This document shows, in pieces, positions 17,852 through 26,737 of a DNA stretch of 47,814 nt. Each line of letters begins with the position of its first letter. Within the stretch, counting starts at the first letter, position 1. This stretch comes from Candidatus Fermentibacterota bacterium (lineage in GTDB: Bacteria; Fermentibacterota; Fermentibacteria; Fermentibacterales; JCC-6). The stretch covers positions 1 to 47,814 of the forward strand of contig JAUVIR010000020.1 in the NCBI GenBank assembly GCA_030592645.1, read 5' to 3'. The translations under genes and the position numbers were made by a program. The notes beneath the pieces were generated by a model that saw nothing but the letters and a program-made list of their open reading frames with translations, was not told where the DNA came from and did not search any database.

Positions 17852-19107
17852 GCATTTCGCTGGTAACTTTGATAATAATCATCTCCGGAAACGCTGATTC
17901 CACAAATGTTTCCCTCATTCCCGAAAGCTGGGATTTCGGATACGACTGTCTTTTCGATGCGGCTGCATCCGGAAACTGGAACGGTAACCATCCTGTAATT
18001 GACAGCACTTATGCCGATGCCGCCGTTTCGCTAAGGGCTTCATCACCTGAAGTGGATTTTCTCGCAACCGGTGCTCTGCGTAGCGATTCATTATCACGTG
18101 TCGTGTTCAGAAGAGGCAGAGGTGTTGTAAAATGGCCCGGCACTCCGTGGATAGGAGCTGGAGTTTACCTTAACGATCAACAGCCATTCATAGCCGGTTT
18201 GTCGAATCCTGTACTTGAGTGGGGCTGGGTGGATATAGATTCCATTCAGGGTTACGGGGTTTCTTCCGGGGGTGTTCTGGGTTTCAAAGGTGATTACCTC
18301 ATTCAGTTCACACGTGGAGATACACTGTCGCAGCTTAATGTGTATTCACCATGGATGGGTTTTGCTGGAGTGGATTATTCCAGAGCCCAGATGCATACAG
18401 CTGATTCCTCGGGCAGCAATATCACTGTGAATGTACTGTCCGTCAGAGGAGATTTCCGCTATTTCAGGCCTTGGCTGATAGTTGCCGGATCGGAGGGAGG
18501 AGAAGGGGAATGGGCGGTTTCCGCAGAACTGCGAAGTATTCATCCTGTAGACACACAATGGGGAAAGATTGAAGTTGTTCCCGGAATGCATTTCGCGGGA
18601 GATAATATTCAATTCCCCGGCAGTGCATTCGTACCCGGCCAGAGGGTAATCACTCTCGGTGCATTCCTTGAATCAAGGCGGTATTTCGTTTCAGCCGGGA
18701 TCAAGGGTATGCTTGATCTTTCGAGTGACAGTCTCAGTGGTGTTTCAGCATCTGCCGGTATGATTTCCGAGGGAGGAATAGCCACGGATATGATATTCGG
18801 CTACTATGCGGATGGAGATTACAGAGCGTATGTATCTTCGGAGGCGAGAGATTCCAACGCTTCCGCCGGCATAGCAGTGGAGATCATCAATGACAGCACA
18901 AGGGTAACCGGGAGCGCATCTTATGCGCCCAGAGATGATGTATGTGCCGAATTATCTGTTTCAGGAGATTTGGATGACAGCCTTCAGCCAGCATGCTTTC
19001 TTGCCGTGACAACAGCGCTTGGTCCTGTGAGATGTCTTATTGGAATAGAGTGGCAATACGATACCTCACCTTCACTGCGGATTAACCTGACAGGACTGTT
19101 TAAATGA
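17848..19107 (+). CDS. predicted outer-membrane beta-barrel protein, hypothetical
   Basis: 419 residues from GTG at 17848 (GTGA overlap with the previous stop). N-terminal SISLVTLIIIISGNADS resembles a signal peptide. The body alternates polar and hydrophobic residues with many Gly/Ser turns and ends in a strand (SLRINLTGLFK), consistent with a beta-barrel or beta-rich surface protein. No family recognised. It is translationally coupled to the PorV-like gene and to the CBM48-like lipoprotein gene, so all three probably form one envelope module placed inside the glycan locus. Confidence 0.7.
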   Translation: MSISLVTLIIIISGNADSTNVSLIPESWDFGYDCLFDAAASGNWNGNHPVIDSTYADAAVSLRASSPEVDFLATGALRSDSLSRVVFRRGRGVVKWPGTPWIGAGVYLNDQQPFIAGLSNPVLEWGWVDIDSIQGYGVSSGGVLGFKGDYLIQFTRGDTLSQLNVYSPWMGFAGVDYSRAQMHTADSSGSNITVNVLSVRGDFRYFRPWLIVAGSEGGEGEWAVSAELRSIHPVDTQWGKIEVVPGMHFAGDNIQFPGSAFVPGQRVITLGAFLESRRYFVSAGIKGMLDLSSDSLSGVSASAGMISEGGIATDMIFGYYADGDYRAYVSSEARDSNASAGIAVEIINDSTRVTGSASYAPRDDVCAELSVSGDLDDSLQPACFLAVTTALGPVRCLIGIEWQYDTSPSLRINLTGLFK

Positions 19108-19484
19108 TGAGAATTATCACCGCTGCAATTATTCTTCTATTACTTACGACAGCAGGCTGTTCGTTCCTTACTCCTATGCAGAAACCTCTCGATCAGCCTA
19201 ATAGACTCCTTCTGTGGCTTCCCGGAGCATCCTCGGTTCAGGTATTATCTGACTGGAACGACTGGGGAGGAAGTGTTGCTGCAGGCGGAATAATAGATCC
19301 GGTATCCGGAAGGATGGAGAAGGATGAAAGCGGTCTCTGGACGATCGACCTTGAAGGGTTACCGGGGGGAGTTTACAGATACGCATTCTACGTCAACGGA
19401 TACAAATGGATACGGGATCCGGTCAACCCGGAAACTGCTGAATTTGAAGGCAGAACCGTTTCGATCATTATGGTTGCAAAATGA
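19104..19484 (+). CDS. lipoprotein with a CBM48/AMPK-like glycan-binding domain
   Basis: 126 residues. A signal peptide ends in the lipobox LTTAGC (Cys19). The mature part holds one early-set (CBM48/AMPK1-type) beta-sandwich: VQVLSDWNDWGG, DESGLWTIDLEGLPGGVYRY and YKWIRDPVNPE carry the aromatic and loop residues typical of glycogen-binding CBMs. No catalytic domain is attached, so it is a binding or structural lipoprotein at a membrane. ATG overlaps the upstream stop (ATGATGA). Ligand is probably an alpha-glucan-like chain by family, unproven here. Confidence 0.82.
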   Translation: MMRIITAAIILLLLTTAGCSFLTPMQKPLDQPNRLLLWLPGASSVQVLSDWNDWGGSVAAGGIIDPVSGRMEKDESGLWTIDLEGLPGGVYRYAFYVNGYKWIRDPVNPETAEFEGRTVSIIMVAK

Positions 19485-19501
19485 ACGAAAGGACGTGACT
19501 C

Positions 19502-20566
19502 TTGGCTTCTGTGAGATTTCAGGGGATCAGTAAAATTTATCAGAAAGATATTCTAGCTCTTGCTAAATTCGATATTGAAGTCCGGGACGGTGAGTTTCTG
19601 GTTCTCGTTGGTCCGAGCGGATGCGGCAAATCTACAACACTGCGCGTTCTGGCCGGACTCGAGGAACCAACCACAGGAGAGCTTTTCATAGATGAACGGA
19701 ACGTAACCAATATCAAACCGCAGGATAGAGACATAGCAATGGTATTTCAGAACTACGCTCTTTATCCTCATATGACGGTATTCGATAATATGGCATTTTC
19801 ACTGAAAATGAAAAAGATGCCTGGAGATCAGATAGATCAGAATGTCAGGGAAACTGCGGAAATTCTCGGGATGTCAGATTATCTCGATAGAAAGCCCCGA
19901 GAGCTGTCCGGAGGACAGCGGCAGAGAGTAGCCCTCGGAAGAGCAATTGTCAGGCACCCTGCCGTATTTCTTTTTGATGAACCACTTTCGAATCTTGATG
20001 CCAAGCTCAGGGTGCAAATGCGGAATGAGTTGAGCCAGCTTCACACAAAACTCGGATCTACCATGATTTATGTAACACATGACCAGGCTGAGGCTATGAC
20101 ACTGGGGGACAGGATCGTTGTTCTGAAAGACGGGTATATTCAGCAGATAGCCACCCCTCTTGACCTCTACGATTATCCTGTTAACAGCTTTGTGGCCGGG
20201 TTCATCGGAAGCCCTTCAATGAATTTTCTGCATGTAGTATTAAAAAGCGGTGTGATACATGCGGGTGATGCCGTACTGGAGAATACTCCTTTTGAAGACG
20301 TACCGGACGGTGAGTATCTCTTCGGAACAAGACCGGAGGATATACATCCATCCGACGACAGTAAACTTTCGGGCGAAGTGGAAGTAATTGAAACACTGGG
20401 CAATGAGAACATCATCTACATGCAGTTCAACGGCAGGCAGTTCGCTGCAAGATGCGGCCCTAAAGTTACAGCTGTTCCCGGAGGGGTATTCGGATTCAGG
20501 ATGGACCTTACGCGAAGCCACCTCTTCAGTACAGATGGATTACGCATCAAGATCAATGCAATTTAA
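19502..20566 (+). CDS. MsmK/UgpC-type sugar ABC transporter ATPase (orphan)
   Basis: 354 residues from TTG at 19502 (AGGA upstream). Complete CUT1-type ATPase: GPSGCGKSTTLRVLAG, Q-loop VFQNYALYPHMTV, signature LSGGQRQRVALGRAIV, Walker B VFLFDEPLSNLDAKLR, H-loop THDQAEAM, then a C-terminal regulatory OB/TOBE domain (about 240-354). In other bacteria MsmK/UgpC/MalK energise carbohydrate importers, and one copy may serve several. No permease or binding-protein gene is seen in the window, so its partners are elsewhere. Placement next to a CBM48 lipoprotein hints at alpha-glucan or oligosaccharide use. Confidence 0.92.
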   Translation: MASVRFQGISKIYQKDILALAKFDIEVRDGEFLVLVGPSGCGKSTTLRVLAGLEEPTTGELFIDERNVTNIKPQDRDIAMVFQNYALYPHMTVFDNMAFSLKMKKMPGDQIDQNVRETAEILGMSDYLDRKPRELSGGQRQRVALGRAIVRHPAVFLFDEPLSNLDAKLRVQMRNELSQLHTKLGSTMIYVTHDQAEAMTLGDRIVVLKDGYIQQIATPLDLYDYPVNSFVAGFIGSPSMNFLHVVLKSGVIHAGDAVLENTPFEDVPDGEYLFGTRPEDIHPSDDSKLSGEVEVIETLGNENIIYMQFNGRQFAARCGPKVTAVPGGVFGFRMDLTRSHLFSTDGLRIKINAI

Positions 20567-20605
20567 CAGAAGGAAATCTTGTATCAATATGCGCAGTAAT
20601 AAATC

Positions 20606-21679
20606 ATGAGTACTATGGAAATAGGATTTGCATTCCTCGCAGCGCTTAGCGCAAGCTTGCTTCTAACCCCTCTTGCAAGAAGAATTGCTCTGAAGTACAG
20701 GCTTGTTGATAAACCGAATCGAAGAAAAAGACACCTGATGACTACACCGCTGCTTGGCGGGATGGCAATATACCTGTCCTTTGCGATAATTGTTGTTGCC
20801 GGCATGCTTTTCCTTGATGGTGTCACCAGTATGATCTCATTCGAATGGAGATCCCTCTGTATCATGGTAATTGCGGGGGCGGGATTAATGTCGCTTGTCG
20901 GGCTTGTAGACGATATTCTAGGTCTTTCTCCCGTTGTTAAACTTGCGCTTCATACGATTGCTGCTGTTCTTGTGGGTTTTGTTTTTGTTAAGCAGGGAGC
21001 TTTGCTGAACGTATTCCTTACGGGAAGCAGTTACGCCTGGCTTACCGCCCCCCTGACTGTCATCTGGCTCGTTGGAATAACCAATTCCGTTAATCTGCTT
21101 GATCACGCTGACGGTCTTTCCGCTGGAGCGTGCGCCATAGCTGCTATATTCTTCACGATCATCAACCTTATTTCCGGTAATTATTCTGTCGCGTTCATAA
21201 GCGCAACTCTTGCCGGGGCGACAATCGGATTTCTTTTCTACAACTACAATCCTGCTTCTATTTTCATGGGTGACTGCGGCAGTAATATGCTTGGATTCAT
21301 GCTGGGTATAATAGCTGTGCTGGGAGTTTACACACCCGAGGGATCGATCCGCGAGATCGCTATTTTTACTCCTGTACTGATCCTTGCTCTTCCAATGATA
21401 GATACTGCATTCGTTCTGCAGTACAGATGGAAGAAAGGAATGCCTTTATTCAATGCGGACAGGAATCATCTTGCGCACCGTCTGATGCGCCTGGGGTTAT
21501 CTCACACACAGGCAGTAGTGGTTCTACTTGTTGTAGCAGCTCTTATGGGTACACTGGCTCTGCTGCTCCCTACTCTTAAACCCTATCAGGCGGTTCTATT
21601 GTTTGCGCATGCTCTTGGCCTTGTTATTCTCTTTTCATTCTTTATGAATCTTGCGGAAAGCAGGGAGATCAAGAGATGA
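20606..21679 (+). CDS. WecA/MraY-type polyprenyl-phosphate N-acetylhexosamine-1-phosphate transferase
   Basis: 357 residues, about ten membrane segments. Transfers HexNAc-1-P to undecaprenyl phosphate to start O-antigen or ECA-type glycans. Motifs: RRKRHLMTTPLLGG (about 32-46), the catalytic DDILGLSP (about 101), NLLDHADGLSAG (about 158-169; most relatives have N-x-x-D-G-x-D-G-L, here His-Ala) and MGDCGSN (about 222). The HXHH-like motif reads HLAHR. Peptidoglycan MraY is less likely because no mur genes are near. No strong SD before the ATG. ATGA overlap couples it to the ligase gene. Confidence 0.9.
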   Translation: MSTMEIGFAFLAALSASLLLTPLARRIALKYRLVDKPNRRKRHLMTTPLLGGMAIYLSFAIIVVAGMLFLDGVTSMISFEWRSLCIMVIAGAGLMSLVGLVDDILGLSPVVKLALHTIAAVLVGFVFVKQGALLNVFLTGSSYAWLTAPLTVIWLVGITNSVNLLDHADGLSAGACAIAAIFFTIINLISGNYSVAFISATLAGATIGFLFYNYNPASIFMGDCGSNMLGFMLGIIAVLGVYTPEGSIREIAIFTPVLILALPMIDTAFVLQYRWKKGMPLFNADRNHLAHRLMRLGLSHTQAVVVLLVVAALMGTLALLLPTLKPYQAVLLFAHALGLVILFSFFMNLAESREIKR

Positions 21680-24600
21680 GAAGTATCCCGAGATCTGCAG
21701 TCCAGATTATCATTATCCTGACCATTCTCGGATCGATGTTCCTTGTTCAGACAAACAGCAGAAGCAGCATACTGATAAAGGAAGCTATTTATGTTGGAGG
21801 TATTGCGCTTGCGCTGCTGGTTGCAGCTATCGGCATCATGATAGATGGCAGGATCGCCTCGGAAAGGTTCAGCAGGTCGCTTATTGTATCATTCGTACTC
21901 CTTATTCTCTGGATGATATTCCGTCATTATTCCGGAGTTCAATCCGTCAATGCCTTCAAGTATATGTACAGCATCATTGCGCTTGGTGCTCTGGTGTTCC
22001 TCATTGCCGCAACATTTACTGAGAATGCCAGGAATACAGTTCTGTGGATACTTGTAGCCTCTGCTTCCGTTCTATCAATTTATGCTATCCTTCAGTCAAT
22101 GGGCATTACAATCTTCAAGTGGGATGCAGGTCTTATACGTATGGCGAGAAGTTCCGGTACAATGGGTAATGCGAACCTTCTCGGCAGTTTTTCAATGGCA
22201 ATGCTGCCCGTAGGTTCAGGATTCCTTCTAAGCAGATCGAAGCTTCAGAAATTCAGGTTTATTCCAGCCGCCTTGTTTGCTCTCCTCTGCACCGGTGCGA
22301 TGATTGCAAGTAAAACGAGGGGGAGTCTGATCGGCCTTGTCGCCATCGCCGTATTTCTCTCTTTCGTGCCGTTCATCAGAAAGAACGCGAAAAGACTTAT
22401 TCCCCTGCTTCTGGTATTCCTGATCCTTATAGGTGGGTCAGTTCTCTTACTTGGAAACAGAATGGATGAACTGGCTTCAACAGAGACCGGTACTCTTCAG
22501 GTAAGGAAGCTTATCTGGTCCAGCACACTTTCAATGGTACTGAGCAATCCGATCCTGGGATACGGTCCGGGATCATTTCAGATAGTATTTCCGCAGTTCA
22601 GGAATCCTTCATACTATCTTCTTGGTGTCAGCCACAATACACTGCATGCGCATTGTGAATATCTCGAAATACTCGGTGATACCGGCATAATAGGGCTGCT
22701 GTTATGGATATCTATTGCTTATTCCATATTCATGATAGTATCAAGAAAAAGGGAATCAGATGATTCAGATAAGGATAACCATCATGAAGCATCTAACTGG
22801 CTGGTTCCCGGAATAATCGCGGGAATAATCGCTCTTCTGGCTGAAGCTACAGTTTCTGTGGCTCTGAGGTGGCCGATATCCGCATTGCTTCTTGCGCTTT
22901 TCACAGGTTTGCTCCTTGCATCCATTCCTTCGCGATTCACTCCTGTCCGGGGTGCCGGAAAATATGGCATTGCAGCTGTCCTTCTCCTTATCGTTCTGAT
23001 TCTTGGAGCCGTTGCTATGCCCGATTATCTGAGTGCTATGAGATCAGGAAGAGAACTGTTCATGGGAAAGGACATGTATCTTGTCCACATACAATCCAAT
23101 ATGGATAATGCTGTGAACGCCGCCGTGGAATGGCAGACCAGCGGTAACCCGGATGCTGCACAGAGAGCTCTATACTATTATGATAGCGCGATGCATGCCG
23201 CAGACAGCTCGATGGCCTGGTGCGAAAAATGTGTTGAGACAAATCATACTGAGCTTGGAGGGTGGTACGCCCTCGGCAGTGCATACATTTCAGCTTCAAG
23301 GCTGTACCAGCAGATCTCGCCGCCGCTGACGAACATCCTTAGAATGAATGGAATCTACGCAGAAGATCGTAATGAATCTGACAGATATATGCTGCTTGGC
23401 CTTGCAGCCTACGATTCACTCACACGTATGGCTCCGGATTACGCTGAGATTCACAATAATCTTGCGCTTGTCTGGATAAATATCGGATATCCGGACAGCG
23501 CTCTTGCAGAGCTTCGGGAAGCATGGGATCTCCATGCTCACAACCGGTACGCCTACGCTGATAAGGTCAGTATGCTTAACATCCTCACAAAGTCCACGGA
23601 TGGTGTATACCTTCACTGGCAGGAAACAATGCAGGCTGTTGAAAAATTATTATCTGTTGACAGCGAGATAGAGAGAGGATCCCGATTATTCCGTGGGCTT
23701 ATGTTCGATTACGGCACAACTTTTTTAAGATACAGAGAGCACGCTGAGAGCCTTCAGACTGAACTCATCAGTATGCTGAACTTGACTTATCCTGAAATTG
23801 CTTCAGTAATAGAAGAGGCTACTGACACTCAGATAGAGAATATGCAGAAAAGTCTGGATATCCTTCAGCAGTTTGAAGATGGAGATACTGCTGCAGTACT
23901 GGTATACCTGAATGGTCTTTCTCCCGATGAACTTGAGATCCTCCCTGTTCAACGGGCTCTGCAGGGACGACTTCAAGTTGCCCGGGGTGATATTGAAGGG
24001 ATGGAGACGATAATTGATATCCTGAAAGGATTCGGCTATGCTGATTTTGATGATCTCACAGCCTGGCCGATGGATGCATCACAGATGATGGCTGAATTGA
24101 ATGAAGCGCTCATCAGGGCCGGGCTTGATGATTCAGATGAGAGAAGTATCTACCTGTCCAGTGAGTTGATCGCACTCAGATTCGACAGGCGTATATTCGA
24201 GATAATCATCTTCATCGAATCCTCACCCTCTCTGCTGGAAGCATCCATTGACATCAGAAATGACCTGGAAATACTATGGGAGCGCATCGGCGGACCACTG
24301 TACTGCTTTATGAGGATGAGAGATGATCTCACTGGAGCACCCCTTATGCGTGAGGCATCACTGTTCCACAACTCATATTCCGGAATTCTTGCCCTCGAAG
24401 AACAGGATTCACTTAACGCGGAGCTGGTTTTATTTGAAATACAATGGCTCTACGTTCTGTTCTGCTCATCCTACGATGGAGTACCGCACTACAGCACTGT
24501 TCAGGGAGCACGAACAGTTTCCCTTATCGCTGATGCCCGCGAAAAACTGGTTCTTATATTGGGTGAGAGCGAAACACAGTATCATATAGCATCAATACTC

Positions 24601-24714
24601 AACGATCTCTCTGTCAATTCGACAATGTGCATAAGTGATGAATTCTCTTTTTACATTGATGCCCTCAGAAACGATTTAATAATGGGCAGGATAACGCGGC
24701 CTGACTTGCCATAA
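21676..24714 (+). CDS. O-antigen ligase/polymerase (Wzy_C) fused to a large TPR-like domain
   Basis: 1012 residues. Residues 1-450 carry ten or more membrane segments with a Wzy_C/WaaL-type periplasmic loop: the Arg-rich ASKTRGSLIGL (about 213) and HNTLHAHCEYLEILGDTG (about 319-336) provide the Arg/His residues needed for glycan transfer from undecaprenyl pyrophosphate. From about 455 to the end is a soluble helical region, with TPR-like pairs such as YAEIHNNLALVWINIGYPDSALAELREAW (near 595-620; quoted in part NNLALVWINIGYPDSAL), expected in the periplasm. Such ligase-TPR fusions are known, but this tail is unusually long. It is the last gene before a strong terminator and closes the glycan locus. 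Confidence 0.88.
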   Translation: MRSIPRSAVQIIIILTILGSMFLVQTNSRSSILIKEAIYVGGIALALLVAAIGIMIDGRIASERFSRSLIVSFVLLILWMIFRHYSGVQSVNAFKYMYSIIALGALVFLIAATFTENARNTVLWILVASASVLSIYAILQSMGITIFKWDAGLIRMARSSGTMGNANLLGSFSMAMLPVGSGFLLSRSKLQKFRFIPAALFALLCTGAMIASKTRGSLIGLVAIAVFLSFVPFIRKNAKRLIPLLLVFLILIGGSVLLLGNRMDELASTETGTLQVRKLIWSSTLSMVLSNPILGYGPGSFQIVFPQFRNPSYYLLGVSHNTLHAHCEYLEILGDTGIIGLLLWISIAYSIFMIVSRKRESDDSDKDNHHEASNWLVPGIIAGIIALLAEATVSVALRWPISALLLALFTGLLLASIPSRFTPVRGAGKYGIAAVLLLIVLILGAVAMPDYLSAMRSGRELFMGKDMYLVHIQSNMDNAVNAAVEWQTSGNPDAAQRALYYYDSAMHAADSSMAWCEKCVETNHTELGGWYALGSAYISASRLYQQISPPLTNILRMNGIYAEDRNESDRYMLLGLAAYDSLTRMAPDYAEIHNNLALVWINIGYPDSALAELREAWDLHAHNRYAYADKVSMLNILTKSTDGVYLHWQETMQAVEKLLSVDSEIERGSRLFRGLMFDYGTTFLRYREHAESLQTELISMLNLTYPEIASVIEEATDTQIENMQKSLDILQQFEDGDTAAVLVYLNGLSPDELEILPVQRALQGRLQVARGDIEGMETIIDILKGFGYADFDDLTAWPMDASQMMAELNEALIRAGLDDSDERSIYLSSELIALRFDRRIFEIIIFIESSPSLLEASIDIRNDLEILWERIGGPLYCFMRMRDDLTGAPLMREASLFHNSYSGILALEEQDSLNAELVLFEIQWLYVLFCSSYDGVPHYSTVQGARTVSLIADAREKLVLILGESETQYHIASILNDLSVNSTMCISDEFSFYIDALRNDLIMGRITRPDLP

Positions 24715-24771
24715 ACACTGGAAAGAACTAGATTTCACCTAATGGTTGCGCTTAAGGATCGTGTGATTCAG

Positions 24772-24803
24772 AAGGCGGTATCTATCCGCCTTTATTTTTT
24801 ATT
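24772..24803 (+). terminator. Rho-independent terminator of the glycan locus
   Basis: AAGGCGG (24772-24778) pairs with CCGCCTT (24786-24792) around a 7-base loop and is followed by a T-rich run (TATTTTTTATT). It separates the ligase gene from rimP, and the short gap to rimP leaves no room for a separate strong promoter that I can see after it. Confidence 0.85.
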
Positions 24804-24819
24804 GTTGAATGAAGGATAA

Positions 24820-25239
24820 ATGGACACTTCTGATCTATTTGAAGTGATAGAAAACATTGTAGACGGAGCCGGAATCCTGCTGGTTGACCTGTCCGTGAAA
24901 AATATCGGCAGGAGTCACATGATAAGGCTACTGGTTGACAGACCCGAACGGATTAACATTTCTCAATGCACTGAGCTTGCAAGTGAAATAAGGGATATCA
25001 TCGACGGAAAGATGCTGTTAACGAACTACAGGCTGGAAGTCAGTTCCCCGGGAATAGGACGTCTTCTCAGCACAGAGGTCGACTGGATAAGATCAATTGG
25101 AAGATATTTATCTGTTCAGATGGAGAATGACAGTTTTGTTGACTGGCTTGAGGAGTACAGCGATGGATGCCTTAAGTTCAGGAATGGCAGGACTATAACC
25201 ACTGACGAGATCCTGAGATCTGTGGAAGTACTGGATTGA
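24820..25239 (+). CDS. rimP: ribosome maturation factor RimP
   Basis: 139 residues, two-domain RimP needed for 30S maturation. N-terminal alpha-beta domain includes IENIVDGAGILLVDLSVK and LRVLVDRPE-type strand (LLVDRPERI), and the family's YRLEVSSPGIGR (about 68-79) is intact. The start ATG is preceded by GAAGGA. First gene of a classic rimP-nusA-infB-rbfA-truB order, which confirms the call. Confidence 0.95.
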   Translation: MDTSDLFEVIENIVDGAGILLVDLSVKNIGRSHMIRLLVDRPERINISQCTELASEIRDIIDGKMLLTNYRLEVSSPGIGRLLSTEVDWIRSIGRYLSVQMENDSFVDWLEEYSDGCLKFRNGRTITTDEILRSVEVLD

Positions 25240-25273
25240 TGTAAGCTGTTTTCAGTTATGCGAGGAGATAAAA

Positions 25274-26662
25274 GTGTCGGATAATTATCAGAGAATAGAA
25301 GCCCTGGCTGCGGTGATAAGAGAAAGCAAAGGCGCCAACCAGGAACTTCTGCTTGAGTGGCTTAAAAGAGGACTGCAAGAAGCAACCGAGAACGAATACG
25401 GTACACCGCAGAATGTTAAAGTAACATGGGATCAGAAGACAGATGATGTACAAATAGTTGCTCTTATGAAAGTAGTCAAGGAAATAGAACCGGAAATGGA
25501 TCACCTTCAGATCACAAGAAAAAAAGCCAGGAAATACGACTCTGAAGCAGATTACGATGATGAAGTAGGAGTGCCTGTTAACTTTGATGTTTTTGGTCGT
25601 TCGGCAATAAATATGTTCAGAAGAGAATTTCACACTCTTGAGCGATCAGCCGAGAGGGAAAAGGTTTACGAGGAGTACTCAGGCAGGATCGGTCAGCTCA
25701 TTCCGAGATGTGTGGTTCAGCAGGTTTATAGAAACAGGGTTAACATTCGTATAGCTGGACAGATAGAGGCTTTGATCCCACCTGAAGAGAGGGCCAGAGG
25801 TGAGAGATTCGAGCACGGAGATACTGTACTCCCTGTACTCGTGGAAGTTCTCAGCCCTGAAAGTACTGAACCTCAACTGGTTCTTTCAAGGGCAACTCCG
25901 ATTCTTGTAAAAAGACTTTTTGAAAGAGAAGCTCCCGAGATTGATGAGGGAGTTGTACAGATAATGGCCATTGCCCGTGAAGCAGGAGTAAGAACCAAGA
26001 TCGCAGTGGCAAGCAACGATATCAGAGTTGACGCTGTTGGCACCTTTGTCGGAATGAAGGGTATGCGGGTGCAGTCGGTCATGCGGGAGCTTAACGGGGA
26101 GAGAATTGATATTATCCCCTGGACTATAGACAGACAACTGCTCGTGACCAGCGCTCTTCTCCCTGCAACCGTCCTCAGGGTTGTGATGGAGAAACGGATA
26201 AACCCTGAGACCGGAGAAGAAGAGACGCTGATGACCGCTACAGTTCCTGACGATGAGATAGGAAGAGCGAAGGGCAAGGGCGGTCATAACGTAAGGCTGG
26301 CAGGTAAGCTGGTTGGATGCAGAATTGAAGTTGAGGAAAGATCCCTCTGGGAGAGCAGACAACAGTGGGAGGATATGCTTAGAGTAGATATCCACGAGTT
26401 CAAATGCGTGAACGATAAACTGGCTGAGAGGCTGACACGCGCAGGATTTGATTCTGCAGATTCCATTATCGATTCTCCAGTGGAAGGTATCCTTGATGTT
26501 CAGGGTGTGGGTGCGGTAAAACTGAAAAGCCTTCTGAAGGAAGCCAAAGAGCTGATAAAAAGTAGAAAGAAAACTGTTAAACTGAAGAAAAAGGAAGCAG
26601 AAGAGGCTGCATTGGAAGATGATGCAGACGCGGATAGCATTGCTGAAATTCCGGTGGAGTAG
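25274..26662 (+). CDS. nusA: transcription elongation/termination factor NusA
   Basis: 462 residues from GTG at 25274 with GAGGAG upstream. N-terminal RNAP-binding domain (1-125), S1 domain (about 135-200, GRIGQLIPRCVVQQV ... VLVEVLSPEST), KH1/KH2 (about 205-350; VGMKGMRVQSVMRELNGERIDI and GRAKGKGGHNVRLAGKL), and a C-terminal HhH-like tail (LAERLTRAGFDSADSI, LDVQGVGAVKLKSLL) ending in a Lys-rich then acidic stretch. Binds nascent RNA and RNA polymerase. Length and order are normal. Confidence 0.97.
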   Translation: MSDNYQRIEALAAVIRESKGANQELLLEWLKRGLQEATENEYGTPQNVKVTWDQKTDDVQIVALMKVVKEIEPEMDHLQITRKKARKYDSEADYDDEVGVPVNFDVFGRSAINMFRREFHTLERSAEREKVYEEYSGRIGQLIPRCVVQQVYRNRVNIRIAGQIEALIPPEERARGERFEHGDTVLPVLVEVLSPESTEPQLVLSRATPILVKRLFEREAPEIDEGVVQIMAIAREAGVRTKIAVASNDIRVDAVGTFVGMKGMRVQSVMRELNGERIDIIPWTIDRQLLVTSALLPATVLRVVMEKRINPETGEEETLMTATVPDDEIGRAKGKGGHNVRLAGKLVGCRIEVEERSLWESRQQWEDMLRVDIHEFKCVNDKLAERLTRAGFDSADSIIDSPVEGILDVQGVGAVKLKSLLKEAKELIKSRKKTVKLKKKEAEEAALEDDADADSIAEIPVE

Positions 26663-26737
26663 AGGCCTTCCTCCTGGTTGATTCGGTTAACAGTTCAGAA
26701 TATAGAAATAGATTAATGACGGAAGAGGGTGATTTCC

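Noticed and set aside
25256..25633. Minus-strand ORF of 125 codons antisense to the start of nusA
   Set aside because: Composition reflects the complementary strand of conserved nusA; no SD or family match.
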